Shown one piece after another: positions 1-8,656 of a DNA stretch of 64,000 nucleotides. This DNA is from Tolypothrix bouteillei VB521301. GTDB taxonomy: Bacteria; Cyanobacteriota; Cyanobacteriia; Cyanobacteriales; Nostocaceae. The notes beneath the pieces are model-generated. The model saw only the letters and a program-made list of their open reading frames with translations. It made no database searches and was not told the origin of the DNA. Every line of letters starts with the position of its first letter. The first letter of the stretch is position 1. A program made the position numbers and the translations under genes. The stretch is taken from positions 9,336,115 through 9,400,114 of the forward strand of contig NZ_JHEG04000001.1 of assembly GCF_000760695.4 (NCBI RefSeq), written 5' to 3'.

Positions 1-246
1 TGCAGTTCCAGGTACAAACTCCCAAAAGCTTGGTAATGCTGCATTTTTCGTCCAAACTCTTACACTTCCATCTCGATCTTCTTGCAACCAAGGTAACAAT
101 GCATCCAGACACATTTGGTTGAGGCGAGCTTGCCAATCAGTTCCCGATTTGGAAAATGATGGTAACTCCTTTATGTGAGAAGACAGTGGAATTTCTAAGG
201 ATAGCTTTTCTGGAATTAGGGTGAATGAGGGTGAAGTAAAATTCAT
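1..246 (-). CDS. DUF1822 family protein, N-terminal part (runs off left edge)
   Basis: An open minus-strand frame starts at the ATG at 244-246 and stays open for 82 codons to the window edge, so only the N-terminus is visible. The translation carries the CLDALLPWLQE signature, preceded by RLNQ, which I recognise from the cyanobacterial DUF1822 family, followed by a W-E-F-V-P-G-T stretch. The function of this family is unknown. The gene starts 20 bp downstream of the stop of the sigma-factor-like gene on the same strand, so the two probably form an operon. In my recollection DUF1822 genes often follow sigma-like genes in Nostocales, which supports the call. Confidence 0.7.
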   Translation of the reverse strand, partial: MNFTSPSFTLIPEKLSLEIPLSSHIKELPSFSKSGTDWQARLNQMCLDALLPWLQEDRDGSVRVWTKNAALPSFWEFVPGTA

Positions 247-266
247 CGTGGGAACTCTCAGCAAGA

Positions 267-1460
267 CTACAAAAAGGGATGGCGATAGTACAACTGTAGC
301 CATTCTTCTAAAGCATGGCTCATACTGTCAATTACGTTGGATGTTAGTGGAGTATGCAGTGTTTCCTGACTCCATTGAGCTAACGCCAAGAGTAAGGATT
401 GTTTGATTTTACTTAATTGACGAGACACGTTATATTGTTTGACTCCTCTTTGTTGTGCAATTTGCTGCTGGGTGAGTCCTTGTTTGTAATAAGCTTCCAA
501 AAGCTCGCGATTTTTGGTATCCAATTTTTCTATTGTCTCGCTTAAAAGCTTGTTAATTGCTATTTTTTGTTCCGCTATGGATTCTGCTTCCTCGCGGGCA
601 ATCAGATCGTTCAAGACAGATTCTTGAAAAGAATCCGTCAGACTATCGAGTAAGTTTCCTGCTTCTTGTTCAGATAAAGGACGATCTATAGATATGAAGC
701 TGGGATATTGAAAAGAACGCACGGCTTTAGCACAGTTTAGCAACCCAGTTTCCAAATTTTCTGGAGTCCCAACTGGGCTGGAAGAACCAAGCTGGCGCAG
801 GCGTTCGCTGTTGTAAAGTTCTGCGATAGCTTGTAATGTTTTGTTATCGGGTTTAATGAGTTTGTGAGATGTAACCGTTTCATTAGGTGCGTAGACTTGA
901 CGGAAACAATTCCAGGCGAAAACGTAACATCCAATTGTTTCCAATTTGTACCCTGCTTGTTGAAGCGATTTTACCAAACGCTTTTCACTAATTTTGTGTA
1001 ACAATCCCCAGTCAGTGCAAATATCTGCTTCTTGGTGTTGACGTAATAAATCTTTTATGATACTGCTAAATGCATACTCAGCATAAGTTTTTAAATTTGA
1101 ACTGAATTGTGGGTTAAAGCCTTTGAGAACTTTATCAATGCGAGCGATCGCTGTTTGGAAAAAGTCAGCAGCAGAATAACGTTCGCCGGGTAAATTCATT
1201 TTTATTTTTCTAGCAACCCAATAGCAAACTTCCTGTAAGTAGGCTGCAATGTGAGCAGCCGCAAGGGGATTTGCTTGAGTTTTCCAAATGTGGTGCCAGT
1301 AAATTGCCCAAAAAGTATCAGACTCGCAATCGCAAGAGTGCTCCAAACAATTCTGCATACTGCGCCGCAACTTGGGACTTATTACCCAACGGCTAAAAGT
1401 ATCTCCATCAAATTGCACAAATGTGGAAAAGATTTCTATTATGTCCTGCCTTAAACGCAT
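267..1460 (-). CDS. sigma-70-like RNA polymerase sigma factor
   Basis: A 397-residue protein. The C-terminal third carries a sigma region-4-like helix-turn-helix: LLEAYYKQGLTQQQIAQQRG followed by VKQYNVSRQLSKIKQSLL, the recognition arrangement for the -35 element. The N-terminal two thirds (AAHIAAYLQEVCYWVARKI, then FFQTAIARIDKVLKGFNP and YAEYAFSSIIKDLL) resemble the divergent region-2-like part of a cyanobacterial subfamily that is longer than ECF factors. Its likely role is alternative sigma factor or transcription regulator; the target genes are unknown. It is followed after 20 bp by the DUF1822 gene on the same strand. The start is the ATG at 1458-1460; no strong Shine-Dalgarno sequence is visible. 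The family assignment rests mainly on the C-terminal helix-turn-helix. Confidence 0.75.
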   Translation of the reverse strand: MRLRQDIIEIFSTFVQFDGDTFSRWVISPKLRRSMQNCLEHSCDCESDTFWAIYWHHIWKTQANPLAAAHIAAYLQEVCYWVARKIKMNLPGERYSAADFFQTAIARIDKVLKGFNPQFSSNLKTYAEYAFSSIIKDLLRQHQEADICTDWGLLHKISEKRLVKSLQQAGYKLETIGCYVFAWNCFRQVYAPNETVTSHKLIKPDNKTLQAIAELYNSERLRQLGSSSPVGTPENLETGLLNCAKAVRSFQYPSFISIDRPLSEQEAGNLLDSLTDSFQESVLNDLIAREEAESIAEQKIAINKLLSETIEKLDTKNRELLEAYYKQGLTQQQIAQQRGVKQYNVSRQLSKIKQSLLLALAQWSQETLHTPLTSNVIDSMSHALEEWLQLYYRHPFL

Positions 1461-1961
1461 GAAAATTTTAGGTTACAAAAATAGAGAATTTACAGAGACT
1501 GGTTTTCATTCTGCTAAATTTATTTAAGCAAAGGAAAACTGTCTACATATTTCATTATGGAGATGTTAGGAAAACTAGACGAGTACACCAAGGAATACTT
1601 GAAAAAATTTGGAGATTTACGGGAGCGATAAGCGATCTTTCAGCCTGCGCTAGGCAAACGCAAAATAATCTAACAATTTTTGTCCTGTGGGTAAAATTGC
1701 ATAAAAAATAAAGATATATCGTATATAGAGATTGGGGCTAAAAATAAAGTTAATTTTTTTAAATTTCTACACTTGGGATACTTTTTTCTTGTACCAATGC
1801 CACAAACTCGGTTTCCGGACGAGAAATTTAGGGTTTTAGGTTGTAGGTTTTGCAAGAAACCGATTTTTTTCAGCTTCATAAAAAATGGAGCAAGGTGCCA
1901 GTATACATATTTACTTTAAAAAAAATAAATTACTGAAAAAAGTAGCTGAACTTCTCTATAA
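1461..1961. other. intergenic region between divergent sigma-like and CHAT-CHASE2 genes
   Basis: About 500 bp of AT-rich sequence between divergently transcribed genes, so it should hold promoters for both. I see no convincing gene. A 69-codon minus-strand frame (1670-1879) has biased, low-complexity content and no ribosome binding site. No strong palindrome or RNA motif was recognised. Confidence 0.4.
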
Positions 1962-4436
1962 ATGGAGACACGAACAACAGTGACTAAGTTAGCGATCTTG
2001 AAATTTGGCAAAGGAAGCTTTGAAACTGGGTTTCCAGTAACGCTTGAGATTGGAGAAGAAAATAGCCGTCCTCAAAGTGAAGTCCCAGGTGAACTTCCCC
2101 CAAATATAGAATTACTTCTAGAGTTTAATCGCTGGCAAGCAATTTACCGAAGTTTGGATTTTTCAACTCGTCCCATTGGTTTATCAAAACCAAGGACGCA
2201 AACTTTGAGTTTGGAGGAGTGCTTGCAAGCAGCTAAATGTTTGTGCGATTGCTTCAATCATTGGCTGCAATCTGACTCTTTTCGTTCCATTCGAGAAAAA
2301 TGGTTGGAAAAACTGCTGAAATCGGATGAAATAAGGGTAATTTTACAGTCTCAAGATTATCAAATTCAAAAACTTCCCTGGCATCTTTGGGAGTTAATAG
2401 AGCGCTATCCAAATGCAGAAATTGCGCTGAGCGTTCCAACTTATGAACGAGTTAATCTTTTATCAAAACCCACGGAAACCGTCAAAATTTTAGCATTGTT
2501 AGGTGACAGTAAAGGAATCGACACAATAGCAGATCGGGCCCTCTTAGAGCAACTACCCGATGCAAAAGTTCATTTTCTTGTAGAACCAATGTGTAAAGAC
2601 TTGACGGATAATCTTTGGCAGCAAAATTGGGATATTCTTTTTTTTGCAGGGCATAGTTCAACTCATATTTCGGGAGAAACAGGCTTAATTTACATCAATC
2701 AAACTGAGAGTTTGACAATTAATCAGTTAAAATATTCTTTAAGGCAGGCTGTAGAGCGCGGTTTAAAACTTGCAATTTTTAACTCCTGTGATGGCTTGGG
2801 ACTCGCACGAGAATTTGCAGCTTTGCAAATTCCACAGTTAATTGTGATGCGAGAACCCGTTCCAGATCTCGTGGCTCAGGCATTTCTCAAACATTTCCTG
2901 CAAGCATATGCAGGAGGGAAATCTTTGTATCTAGCAGTTCGCGAGGCAAGGGAAAGAATGCAAGGGCTAGAAAGTCAATTTCCTTGTGCAACCTGGCTAC
3001 CTGTAATCTACCAAAATCCAGCAGAAATACCGCCAACTTGGGATGAATTGACAACCAGGGGAAGCAAATTACAGTTTTTCAATGCAGATACGCGAAAAGC
3101 TCCTCAAAATCCCGATATTCGTCCTATTCGTGTCGCGTCAAATCTTGCAAATGGGAAGAAATTAGTTTTAGAACCTTTACCTTCCACCCAAATTCAAAAT
3201 CTAAAAAGTCAAGCGAAAAATCCCAAGCATCATCTTCTGTGGCTGACTGGTGTCAGTTTGGCGATCGCGGGTTTAGTCATGGGTATACGTTATTTAGGAA
3301 TGCTTCAACCATTGGAGTTACAAGCATTCGATCGCTTGTTAAGCCTCCGTCCCAATGAAAAGCCCGATCCTCGCTTGTTGGTTGTTAAGATTACAGAAGA
3401 AGACGTACAATCACAGCCCCAAGAAGAACGCCGAGGTTCTCTAAGTGATGCATCGCTCTTGAAATTACTAGCAACATTAGAGGCGTATGAACCACGAGTG
3501 ATTGGATTGGATATCTATCGCGATTATGCTGTGAAGCAAGATTTACCACAACTAGCAACACAAATGCAAAAAAGCGATCGCCTGATTGCTGTGTGTCGGG
3601 TGAGCGATCCTCAGTCCAGTCAACCGGGAATCTCACCACCTCCAGAAATACAGCATCAACGCTTGGGCTTTAGTGACTTAACAGTTGATGCAGATGGTAT
3701 CGTCCGCCGCCATCTCCTCTCATTAACGCCACCACCCTCGTCGCCCTGTCTTGCTACCTACGCCTTCAGCGTCCAATTAGCATTGCGCTATTTAGCAGTT
3801 CAGAATATTTCACTCATATTTACGCCCGATGGGGGTTGGCAATTGGGCAAAGCGACTTTTAAACCACTAGAAGCACATACTGGTGGATACCAAGATCTTG
3901 ATGCTACAGGTTACCAAATTTTATTGAATTACCGCTCTCATCATTCACTACAGAAATTTGTTTCACAAGTGACGCTTGCAGAAGTACTTGCAGGTAAAGT
4001 CGCTCCCAGCGCAGTCAAAGATCGAATTGTTCTCATTGGCACAACGGCTGAAAGCTTTCAAGACTCTTCACTGACACCTTATTCTACACCAGAAGGTAGG
4101 GTACAGAAAATACCGGGAGTTATCCTGCAAGCACAGATGATCGGTCAACTGCTGAGTGCAGCACTAGAAGAACGCCCTCTATTGTGGGCTTTGTCTGTAT
4201 GGCAAGAAACAATCTGGATTTGGGGATGGTCATTAACAGGTAGCTTGCTTGCTTGGTATATCCTAAAAGGACGTTATCTGGCAATTGCTAATGGGTTTGC
4301 CATTCTCTGTCTCTATGCAGCTTGCTTTGTTTTTTTAATTCAATGGGGTGCTTGGATACCGCTTGTTCCAGCGACTCTTGCGCTAATTGCTAGCAGTCTT
4401 GTCGTTCGCTATGGGAAGTATCAAGTTATTAAGTAA
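1962..4436 (+). CDS. CHAT domain - CHASE2 domain membrane protein
   Basis: An 824-residue protein. Residues about 160-350 form a CHAT (caspase-like, HetF-associated) peptidase domain with the expected dyad: His231 in LFFAGHSS and Cys276 in IFNSCDGLGLA. A first membrane helix lies near 425-443. It is followed by a CHASE2 sensory domain, about 447-740, beginning LELQAFDRLLSLRPNEKPD and ending near DRIVLIGTTAES. Three C-terminal hydrophobic segments lie at about 750-820. The order suggests a cytoplasmic protease whose activity is gated by an extracytoplasmic CHASE2 sensor. Proteins of this architecture occur in filamentous cyanobacteria, and the substrate is unknown. No kinase or cyclase output domain follows CHASE2, which makes CHAT the probable output. 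The DUF928 gene starts 26 bp downstream on the same strand, suggesting co-transcription. Confidence 0.88.
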   Translation: METRTTVTKLAILKFGKGSFETGFPVTLEIGEENSRPQSEVPGELPPNIELLLEFNRWQAIYRSLDFSTRPIGLSKPRTQTLSLEECLQAAKCLCDCFNHWLQSDSFRSIREKWLEKLLKSDEIRVILQSQDYQIQKLPWHLWELIERYPNAEIALSVPTYERVNLLSKPTETVKILALLGDSKGIDTIADRALLEQLPDAKVHFLVEPMCKDLTDNLWQQNWDILFFAGHSSTHISGETGLIYINQTESLTINQLKYSLRQAVERGLKLAIFNSCDGLGLAREFAALQIPQLIVMREPVPDLVAQAFLKHFLQAYAGGKSLYLAVREARERMQGLESQFPCATWLPVIYQNPAEIPPTWDELTTRGSKLQFFNADTRKAPQNPDIRPIRVASNLANGKKLVLEPLPSTQIQNLKSQAKNPKHHLLWLTGVSLAIAGLVMGIRYLGMLQPLELQAFDRLLSLRPNEKPDPRLLVVKITEEDVQSQPQEERRGSLSDASLLKLLATLEAYEPRVIGLDIYRDYAVKQDLPQLATQMQKSDRLIAVCRVSDPQSSQPGISPPPEIQHQRLGFSDLTVDADGIVRRHLLSLTPPPSSPCLATYAFSVQLALRYLAVQNISLIFTPDGGWQLGKATFKPLEAHTGGYQDLDATGYQILLNYRSHHSLQKFVSQVTLAEVLAGKVAPSAVKDRIVLIGTTAESFQDSSLTPYSTPEGRVQKIPGVILQAQMIGQLLSAALEERPLLWALSVWQETIWIWGWSLTGSLLAWYILKGRYLAIANGFAILCLYAACFVFLIQWGAWIPLVPATLALIASSLVVRYGKYQVIK

Positions 4437-4462
4437 AAACTTTCTTAAAACACAACGAAGCA

Positions 4463-5251
4463 ATGAAACCCTTCAATCGGCAATTAGTTTTCAAAACTTC
4501 ATTTATCTTAATTTTGATAATAAGCTGTCTTAGCGCTCCGATAGCGCTTCAAGCAAAATCAATGCCTGTTCGTTTCAACCCACCACCACCGCCACCCGAT
4601 CGCGGCGCACCGGGAAACCGAGGAGAAGGAGCTTCACGGGGAGAGTGTATTTCTAGCAACTTACCCCTAACAGCTTTGGTTCCAAGCTACGAGCAAAGCT
4701 TGAGTCTGCAAAAAGGAGAAACAAGTACAATGACTCAGGTATGGGGTCTAACCAGTGTGGAGCAACCAAGCTTTTGGTTTTATCTACCCTACAACCAGTC
4801 ATTGATTCAAGCGATCGAGTTTGTTTTACAAACTGACAATAACAAAACAATTTACCGCACAAACATCTCAATACCGCCAAAATCGGCCATTATTGGAGTT
4901 TCTCTCAAAGAGACTCCAGCCTCTCTCGAGATTGACAAGCGCTATCGCTGGTTTTTGAAGGTGAGAGTTGCATGCAATTCTCAGCAAACAACTTTAGATT
5001 ATGTAGAAGGCTGGGTTCAGAGAGTGAATCTAAAGACAGCACTGAGCGATCGCTTAAAACAAGCCACTCCACAGCAACAAGCAGTTATCTATGCTCAAGA
5101 AGGTATTTGGTATGATGCTCTCACATCTCTAGCAGAACTCCGTCTGGCAAATCCTCAGGATTCAGTATTAGCTGAAGACTGGAAAAACTTGCTCGCGACA
5201 ATTGGGTTAGAAAAAGTGGTAGCACAACCGCTTGTTCGCGTAACGAGATAA
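4463..5251 (+). CDS. DUF928 family exported protein
   Basis: A 262-residue protein with an N-terminal hydrophobic signal segment (residues about 8-30, ending ALQAKS). A proline-rich linker FNPPPPPPDRGAPGNR follows, then a DUF928 domain (about 55-260) with LTALVPSYEQSLS, PSFWFYLPY and YRWFLKVRVAC. The C-terminus has a small helical segment (AVIYAQEGIWYDALTSLAEL). The function is not established; DUF928 proteins are typically found beside CHAT/CHASE2 proteins in cyanobacteria and are probably periplasmic. It follows the CHAT-CHASE2 gene by 26 bp and could supply the ligand or partner for the CHASE2 sensor (inference). A 40-bp exact copy of part of this gene reappears at 8556-8595. Confidence 0.85.
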   Translation: MKPFNRQLVFKTSFILILIISCLSAPIALQAKSMPVRFNPPPPPPDRGAPGNRGEGASRGECISSNLPLTALVPSYEQSLSLQKGETSTMTQVWGLTSVEQPSFWFYLPYNQSLIQAIEFVLQTDNNKTIYRTNISIPPKSAIIGVSLKETPASLEIDKRYRWFLKVRVACNSQQTTLDYVEGWVQRVNLKTALSDRLKQATPQQQAVIYAQEGIWYDALTSLAELRLANPQDSVLAEDWKNLLATIGLEKVVAQPLVRVTR

Positions 5252-5259
5252 TGCACTCA

Positions 5260-5304
5260 CTCGTTACAAAATCGCAAAGCTGTTCTTCGTGATTTTGCAA
5301 CGAG
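5260..5304 (+). terminator. stem-loop downstream of DUF928 gene
   Basis: The arms 5260-5273 and 5291-5304 are reverse complements at 13 of 14 positions, with a 17-nt loop, starting 8 nt after the DUF928 stop codon. This is a likely transcript end for the CHAT-CHASE2/DUF928 pair. No long U-run follows, so it may be a stabilising hairpin rather than a classical terminator. Confidence 0.5.
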
Positions 5305-5395
5305 TAAGTAACTCTCTTATGTCACTCAGCGCGAGAGAATAATTGAAGCGAATAGAATTCACTGCTACACAAACGAAATCCCTCACTATTCTAAT

Positions 5396-6739
5396 ATGGC
5401 TATAGACCTTTCCACCCTAACCTTTACCAACCGAGCCGATCTAGTCCCTACATCAGGAACTGCGGAAATTTTCAATACTGGCATCGTTAATACCCTTGGT
5501 GGTAACGACACTCTCACTGGCACCGGCGCTAACAACTCATCTGTATTTTTCCAAAGCGCTGGCATCACAAATAGTGGTACCATTAATACCAGTAATGGTA
5601 ATGATACGATTACAGCTACTAGCGATGAACTCTTTAGTGGTGGTTCTACAAACGGTGGAGTCCTCGATAACTCTGGTACTATTGATACTGGTAGTGGGGA
5701 TGACGTAATCAGAGCCACAGGTAGGATTCAACCTGGTAGTGGAAGTGGCAGTGCAATAAATAATACTGGTAGCATCAAGACGGGTGCTGGCAACGATACA
5801 ATTAGTGGTGTAATAACTGGCACTGGAAATTTTGTAGGTATATCCAATCAAGAAAGTAGTACGATTAATACTGGTAGTGGTGACGATACAATCATTGGTA
5901 CGGGACCTAGCACTGGCTTGGCGGGAATCCTTAACGAAGGCATCATTAATAATGATGGTGGTAATGACTCAATCATTGGTAATGGTGACTTAAACGGTAT
6001 TGTTAACAGAGGCATTATCAATACTGGTAATGGTGATGACTCAATCACAGGTAATGCTACGTCGTCTATTAGCGATGGAGGCTCTGGAGTCTTAAATTCC
6101 TTTGGCACCATTAACACAGGTGCAGGGAACGACACAATTATTGGCACGGGAGATATAGGGATTTACAACACTCCCTTCTTAAGCAGTAGCAACAGCATTA
6201 TCGATACAGGTGCAGGGAACGACACAATTATTGGCACAGGAGATATAGGAATTTACAACACTCCCTATAACTTCAGCAATAGTAGCAACAGCAGTATTAT
6301 TAATACGGGTGCAGGCAATGACACCGTTATTGGTAATGGTTCAAGCGTTGGTATTTACAATGACGGCATCATAAATACTGGTACGGGCAATGATACCGTT
6401 GATGCCCTTAATGGTGGCTTTTCTAGCTTTAATCCTCCAGATCTCGGAGGTGTACTACCTAGGTTTAATGGCTTAGGTATTGTCCTTCTCGGGGACGGCG
6501 ATGACGTTCTTAAAGGCTTCGGAACTGGTCGTTTTGATGGTGAAGATGACAAAGATACGCTACTGTTAGGGACTGGACAATATACTGTCTCAGGCATCAC
6601 AAATGCTGATGGCTTTTATACAGTCAATAACGGCACAACAGATATGTTCGTAAAGAACTTCGAGTTTATTGGGAGTGCCAGCGATCCTGCTGCCGCTTTT
6701 AGTTTTAACAGTGTTATTGGCAAAACTTTGACAGTGTAG
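5396..6739 (+). CDS. RTX-like GNDTI-repeat protein
   Basis: A 447-residue acidic Gly/Asn/Asp/Thr-rich protein. From about residue 25 to 340 it is made of irregular copies of a unit centred on NTGxGNDTIxGxG, often followed by a GIxNxGIIN segment. These resemble calcium-binding RTX/hemolysin-type nonapeptide repeats (GGxGxDxLx) and should fold as a parallel beta-roll. There is no N-terminal signal peptide. The last about 100 residues (GDGDDVLKGFGTGRFDGEDD, then a hydrophobic FEFIG tail) fit a type I secretion C-terminus. Function is unknown; surface or extracellular location is inferred. Two 61-bp DNA copies with a 90-bp period (6116-6176 and 6206-6266) show a recent internal duplication. It stands alone, 144 bp after the DUF928 gene. 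Confidence 0.75.
   Translation: MAIDLSTLTFTNRADLVPTSGTAEIFNTGIVNTLGGNDTLTGTGANNSSVFFQSAGITNSGTINTSNGNDTITATSDELFSGGSTNGGVLDNSGTIDTGSGDDVIRATGRIQPGSGSGSAINNTGSIKTGAGNDTISGVITGTGNFVGISNQESSTINTGSGDDTIIGTGPSTGLAGILNEGIINNDGGNDSIIGNGDLNGIVNRGIINTGNGDDSITGNATSSISDGGSGVLNSFGTINTGAGNDTIIGTGDIGIYNTPFLSSSNSIIDTGAGNDTIIGTGDIGIYNTPYNFSNSSNSSIINTGAGNDTVIGNGSSVGIYNDGIINTGTGNDTVDALNGGFSSFNPPDLGGVLPRFNGLGIVLLGDGDDVLKGFGTGRFDGEDDKDTLLLGTGQYTVSGITNADGFYTVNNGTTDMFVKNFEFIGSASDPAAAFSFNSVIGKTLTV
6116..6266 (+). repeat. two near-identical tandem copies inside the RTX-like gene
   Basis: Positions 6116-6176 and 6206-6266 are almost identical (two visible mismatches). The 90-bp period equals 30 codons and keeps the reading frame. 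This is tandem expansion of a beta-roll unit. Confidence 0.85.
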
Positions 6740-6751
6740 CTATAGATACTA

Positions 6752-6928
6752 ATTCTCAGCCAGATTCCGCGTCACAAAGCGTGCGCGGATTGGCTCAATA
6801 AAAACGCCTTTCAAAATAAACTCAACTGTCACGTCTGTAAATGTTTTAGGTGCGACTCTGAGCGTGGAGCGAAAACCACCAGGGCGATCGCGCTCCTCAT
6901 CGCTTCTTAGTTTCAGAACTCTGAGAGG
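6752..6928 (-). pseudogene. unidentified coding remnant (59 codons, no start)
   Basis: A minus-strand frame of 59 codons lies between an in-frame stop (6929-6931) and a terminal stop (6749-6751). It has no start codon but protein-like composition, e.g. RSTLRVAPKTFTDVTVEFIL and FIEPIRARFVTRNL. It looks like the C-terminal end of a gene whose upstream part has been lost. I do not recognise the family. Confidence 0.4.
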
Positions 6929-7313
6929 CTAGTGGGCTATTGCTTTTTACAAAACTTTATACGCCGGAGTCACAGACAACCTCCATTGCACCATACAAGT
7001 CAAAACCCGTAAATTGTATGGAATTGTTAAGCGAATCTAGTAGAAGGTAACAAATTGTTCCCATTTTAAAATTGCTCTATTGGTCTTGCTACAAAGACAA
7101 CTACAGCATTCTGCTAGTTGTTTGATAGCAATTAAACAGCATAGTCAACTGCACAAAAGGGTTAATTAGCAATTGCTGAAAAATTATAAAACAATGACTG
7201 AAAACCCCAGTTTAGAGTTAGTAAACGAATTTGCGACTCTTAGTAAAATCAACTACCGTTAGGAGATAATTTATAACAACAAGTCTTTGTTGCACTTGTT
7301 GGGAGGAAAAGCC
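6929..7313. other. intergenic region upstream of the exported-protein pair
   Basis: AT-rich sequence with no recognisable gene. It should hold the promoter of the 7314 gene. A GGGAGG Shine-Dalgarno sequence lies at 7301-7306. Confidence 0.4.
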
Positions 7314-7946
7314 ATGAGAAAAGGGCTAACAGCAGTACTTTTGCTGATGTCATTCTCACTAACTGCCACAGTTTATGCGGTATCAGTTGAAGATTCAGCA
7401 TCTGAGAATTTATCGCAAGATAGATCTGAGACAAAGTTTGAGAACGTCAGTGATAGCGTATCCGATGTTGGAATTGACCAATCCACAGCGATCGCACCTG
7501 AGAGTGGGAACCGGACTTCTGAGACTGTATGGAACAGCGCGATCGGTGATTATGAAAGGGTCAGCACCTTTGCTTATCCCTCAAGCGGGCAATGTGGTTT
7601 GCAGGTGAATACACCACATGCCTCTAATACATACTCTGAAGAAATTCACACTCGCATCGTGTCATTTTGTAAAGTTCTTCCTTTAATCTCAAACACCGTT
7701 AGCGGCAAGACTTACAGATCGCGTTGGTACGGCTGGCAGCGTGTAGCCACACTCTCGCCAAAAACCGTTACCGCTTCAAGCAGTACGGTGCAAAACTACC
7801 GTAGAACAGTTGTTGCTAAGTGTAAGGCAGGAGATTGGCATCGTTACCGTACTGAAGGATTCGGTACGGTCAGCACTGGAGTTCAAAACTTTTCAGCAGC
7901 AGCTTACGAGCAGAACGATGATGAAATTCAGTGCGTCCGACGTTAA
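7314..7946 (+). CDS. small secreted protein, unknown function
   Basis: I chose the ATG at 7314 because GGGAGG lies 7 nt upstream and a clean Sec signal peptide follows (MRKGLTAVLLLMSF..., cleavage after VYA). A TTG 27 bp upstream would spoil both. The mature part is about 188 residues and begins with a Ser/Glu-rich spacer. It has four cysteines (SGQCGL, VSFCKV, VAKCKA, EIQCVR) spread over the folded half, consistent with two disulfides in the periplasm or outside. No family was recognised. The next gene starts 16 nt before this stop codon, so the two are translationally coupled and probably act together. Confidence 0.6.
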   Translation: MRKGLTAVLLLMSFSLTATVYAVSVEDSASENLSQDRSETKFENVSDSVSDVGIDQSTAIAPESGNRTSETVWNSAIGDYERVSTFAYPSSGQCGLQVNTPHASNTYSEEIHTRIVSFCKVLPLISNTVSGKTYRSRWYGWQRVATLSPKTVTASSSTVQNYRRTVVAKCKAGDWHRYRTEGFGTVSTGVQNFSAAAYEQNDDEIQCVRR

Positions 7947-8548
7947 TATCCGTGCAGTGCCAGTGCTTCCGCTCAATTGCAGTTAGCTTAATCGCGATCG
8001 GGCTTAACTGCGGATGTACTACCAAATCGAATCAACAAGATACTTCAGTTGCCCCTTACCTTCCAAACGAACAGCTAGCCGCTCCCAAGACAGCACCATT
8101 ATTTTTGGTTGCAGCACCTGGAGAACCAACAATAGAGCCATTTTATATTGATTGGTCAGCTGCTCGTGGCAGTATAAAAGTGCCTCCGTCTGTCATGCAC
8201 TGGTCTGCAATAGCACAAAAATCAACAACATTAGGGTGGCTTGAGACTTCACAAATTCCAATCCGAGTTGTCATTTACGTCTACCCTCAAGTCAGTCCAA
8301 CTGGAATACCACCTGAAAATTCGGGTTTTGAGCATCGCTGCCTGCATTCAAGTTCCCAGCAATCGTTTTGCACCTACCGTAAGATTGTACATTCAAACAA
8401 ATCGGCAATAGAACTGACCGTGCGCGATAAGTTAGGTCCTGATGCCTGTTATGTTGTTGTACATGGGGCTTGGATTGTTCAAGATTCTCAAGCAGTTCCA
8501 TACAATGAGGTATCTGCATCTTGGGGGTGGAGCCGCTGTCCCAGATAA
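7931..8548 (+). CDS. putative exported lipoprotein, unknown function
   Basis: A 205-residue frame starting at a GTG that overlaps the upstream gene by 16 nt. The N-terminus is a signal segment (SIAVSLIAIGLNCGC) ending in Cys residues that could serve as an imperfect lipobox, then a Ser/Thr/Gln linker. Residues about 50-205 contain PGEPTIEPFYIDWSAARGS, four or more cysteines and a C-terminal SASWGWSRC. I do not recognise the fold. The overlap with the 7314 gene argues for a functional pair at the cell envelope. The exact start is uncertain; an alternative GTG lies 21 nt downstream. Confidence 0.5.
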   Translation: MRPTLISVQCQCFRSIAVSLIAIGLNCGCTTKSNQQDTSVAPYLPNEQLAAPKTAPLFLVAAPGEPTIEPFYIDWSAARGSIKVPPSVMHWSAIAQKSTTLGWLETSQIPIRVVIYVYPQVSPTGIPPENSGFEHRCLHSSSQQSFCTYRKIVHSNKSAIELTVRDKLGPDACYVVVHGAWIVQDSQAVPYNEVSASWGWSRCPR

Positions 8549-8555
8549 GTAAACG

Positions 8556-8595
8556 AGCCACTCCACAGCAACAAGCAGTTATCTATGCTCAAGAA
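8556..8595 (+). repeat. 40-bp exact copy of a DUF928 gene segment
   Basis: Positions 8556-8595 repeat 5062-5101 exactly (40 of 40). That stretch encodes ATPQQQAVIYAQE in the DUF928 gene. The flanks differ, so this is a fragment of a duplicated or second DUF928 gene that has otherwise been lost. Confidence 0.85.
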
Positions 8596-8656
8596 CGTAA
8601 AAACGGAGTTTCAAATTTTCTTTTACGAAAGTAATAAAAGAGAGGTAAGACCCAAA

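Noticed and set aside
1670..1879. 69-codon minus-strand frame in the spacer before the CHAT-CHASE2 gene
   Set aside because: No ribosome binding site, unusual composition, no recognised motif; probably a chance frame in AT-rich DNA.
5386..5718. Minus-strand frames opposite the RTX-like gene (also 5537-5851, 5848-6147, 6355-6600)
   Set aside because: Repetitive mirror translations of the repeat codons; they follow the repeat pattern of the plus-strand gene.
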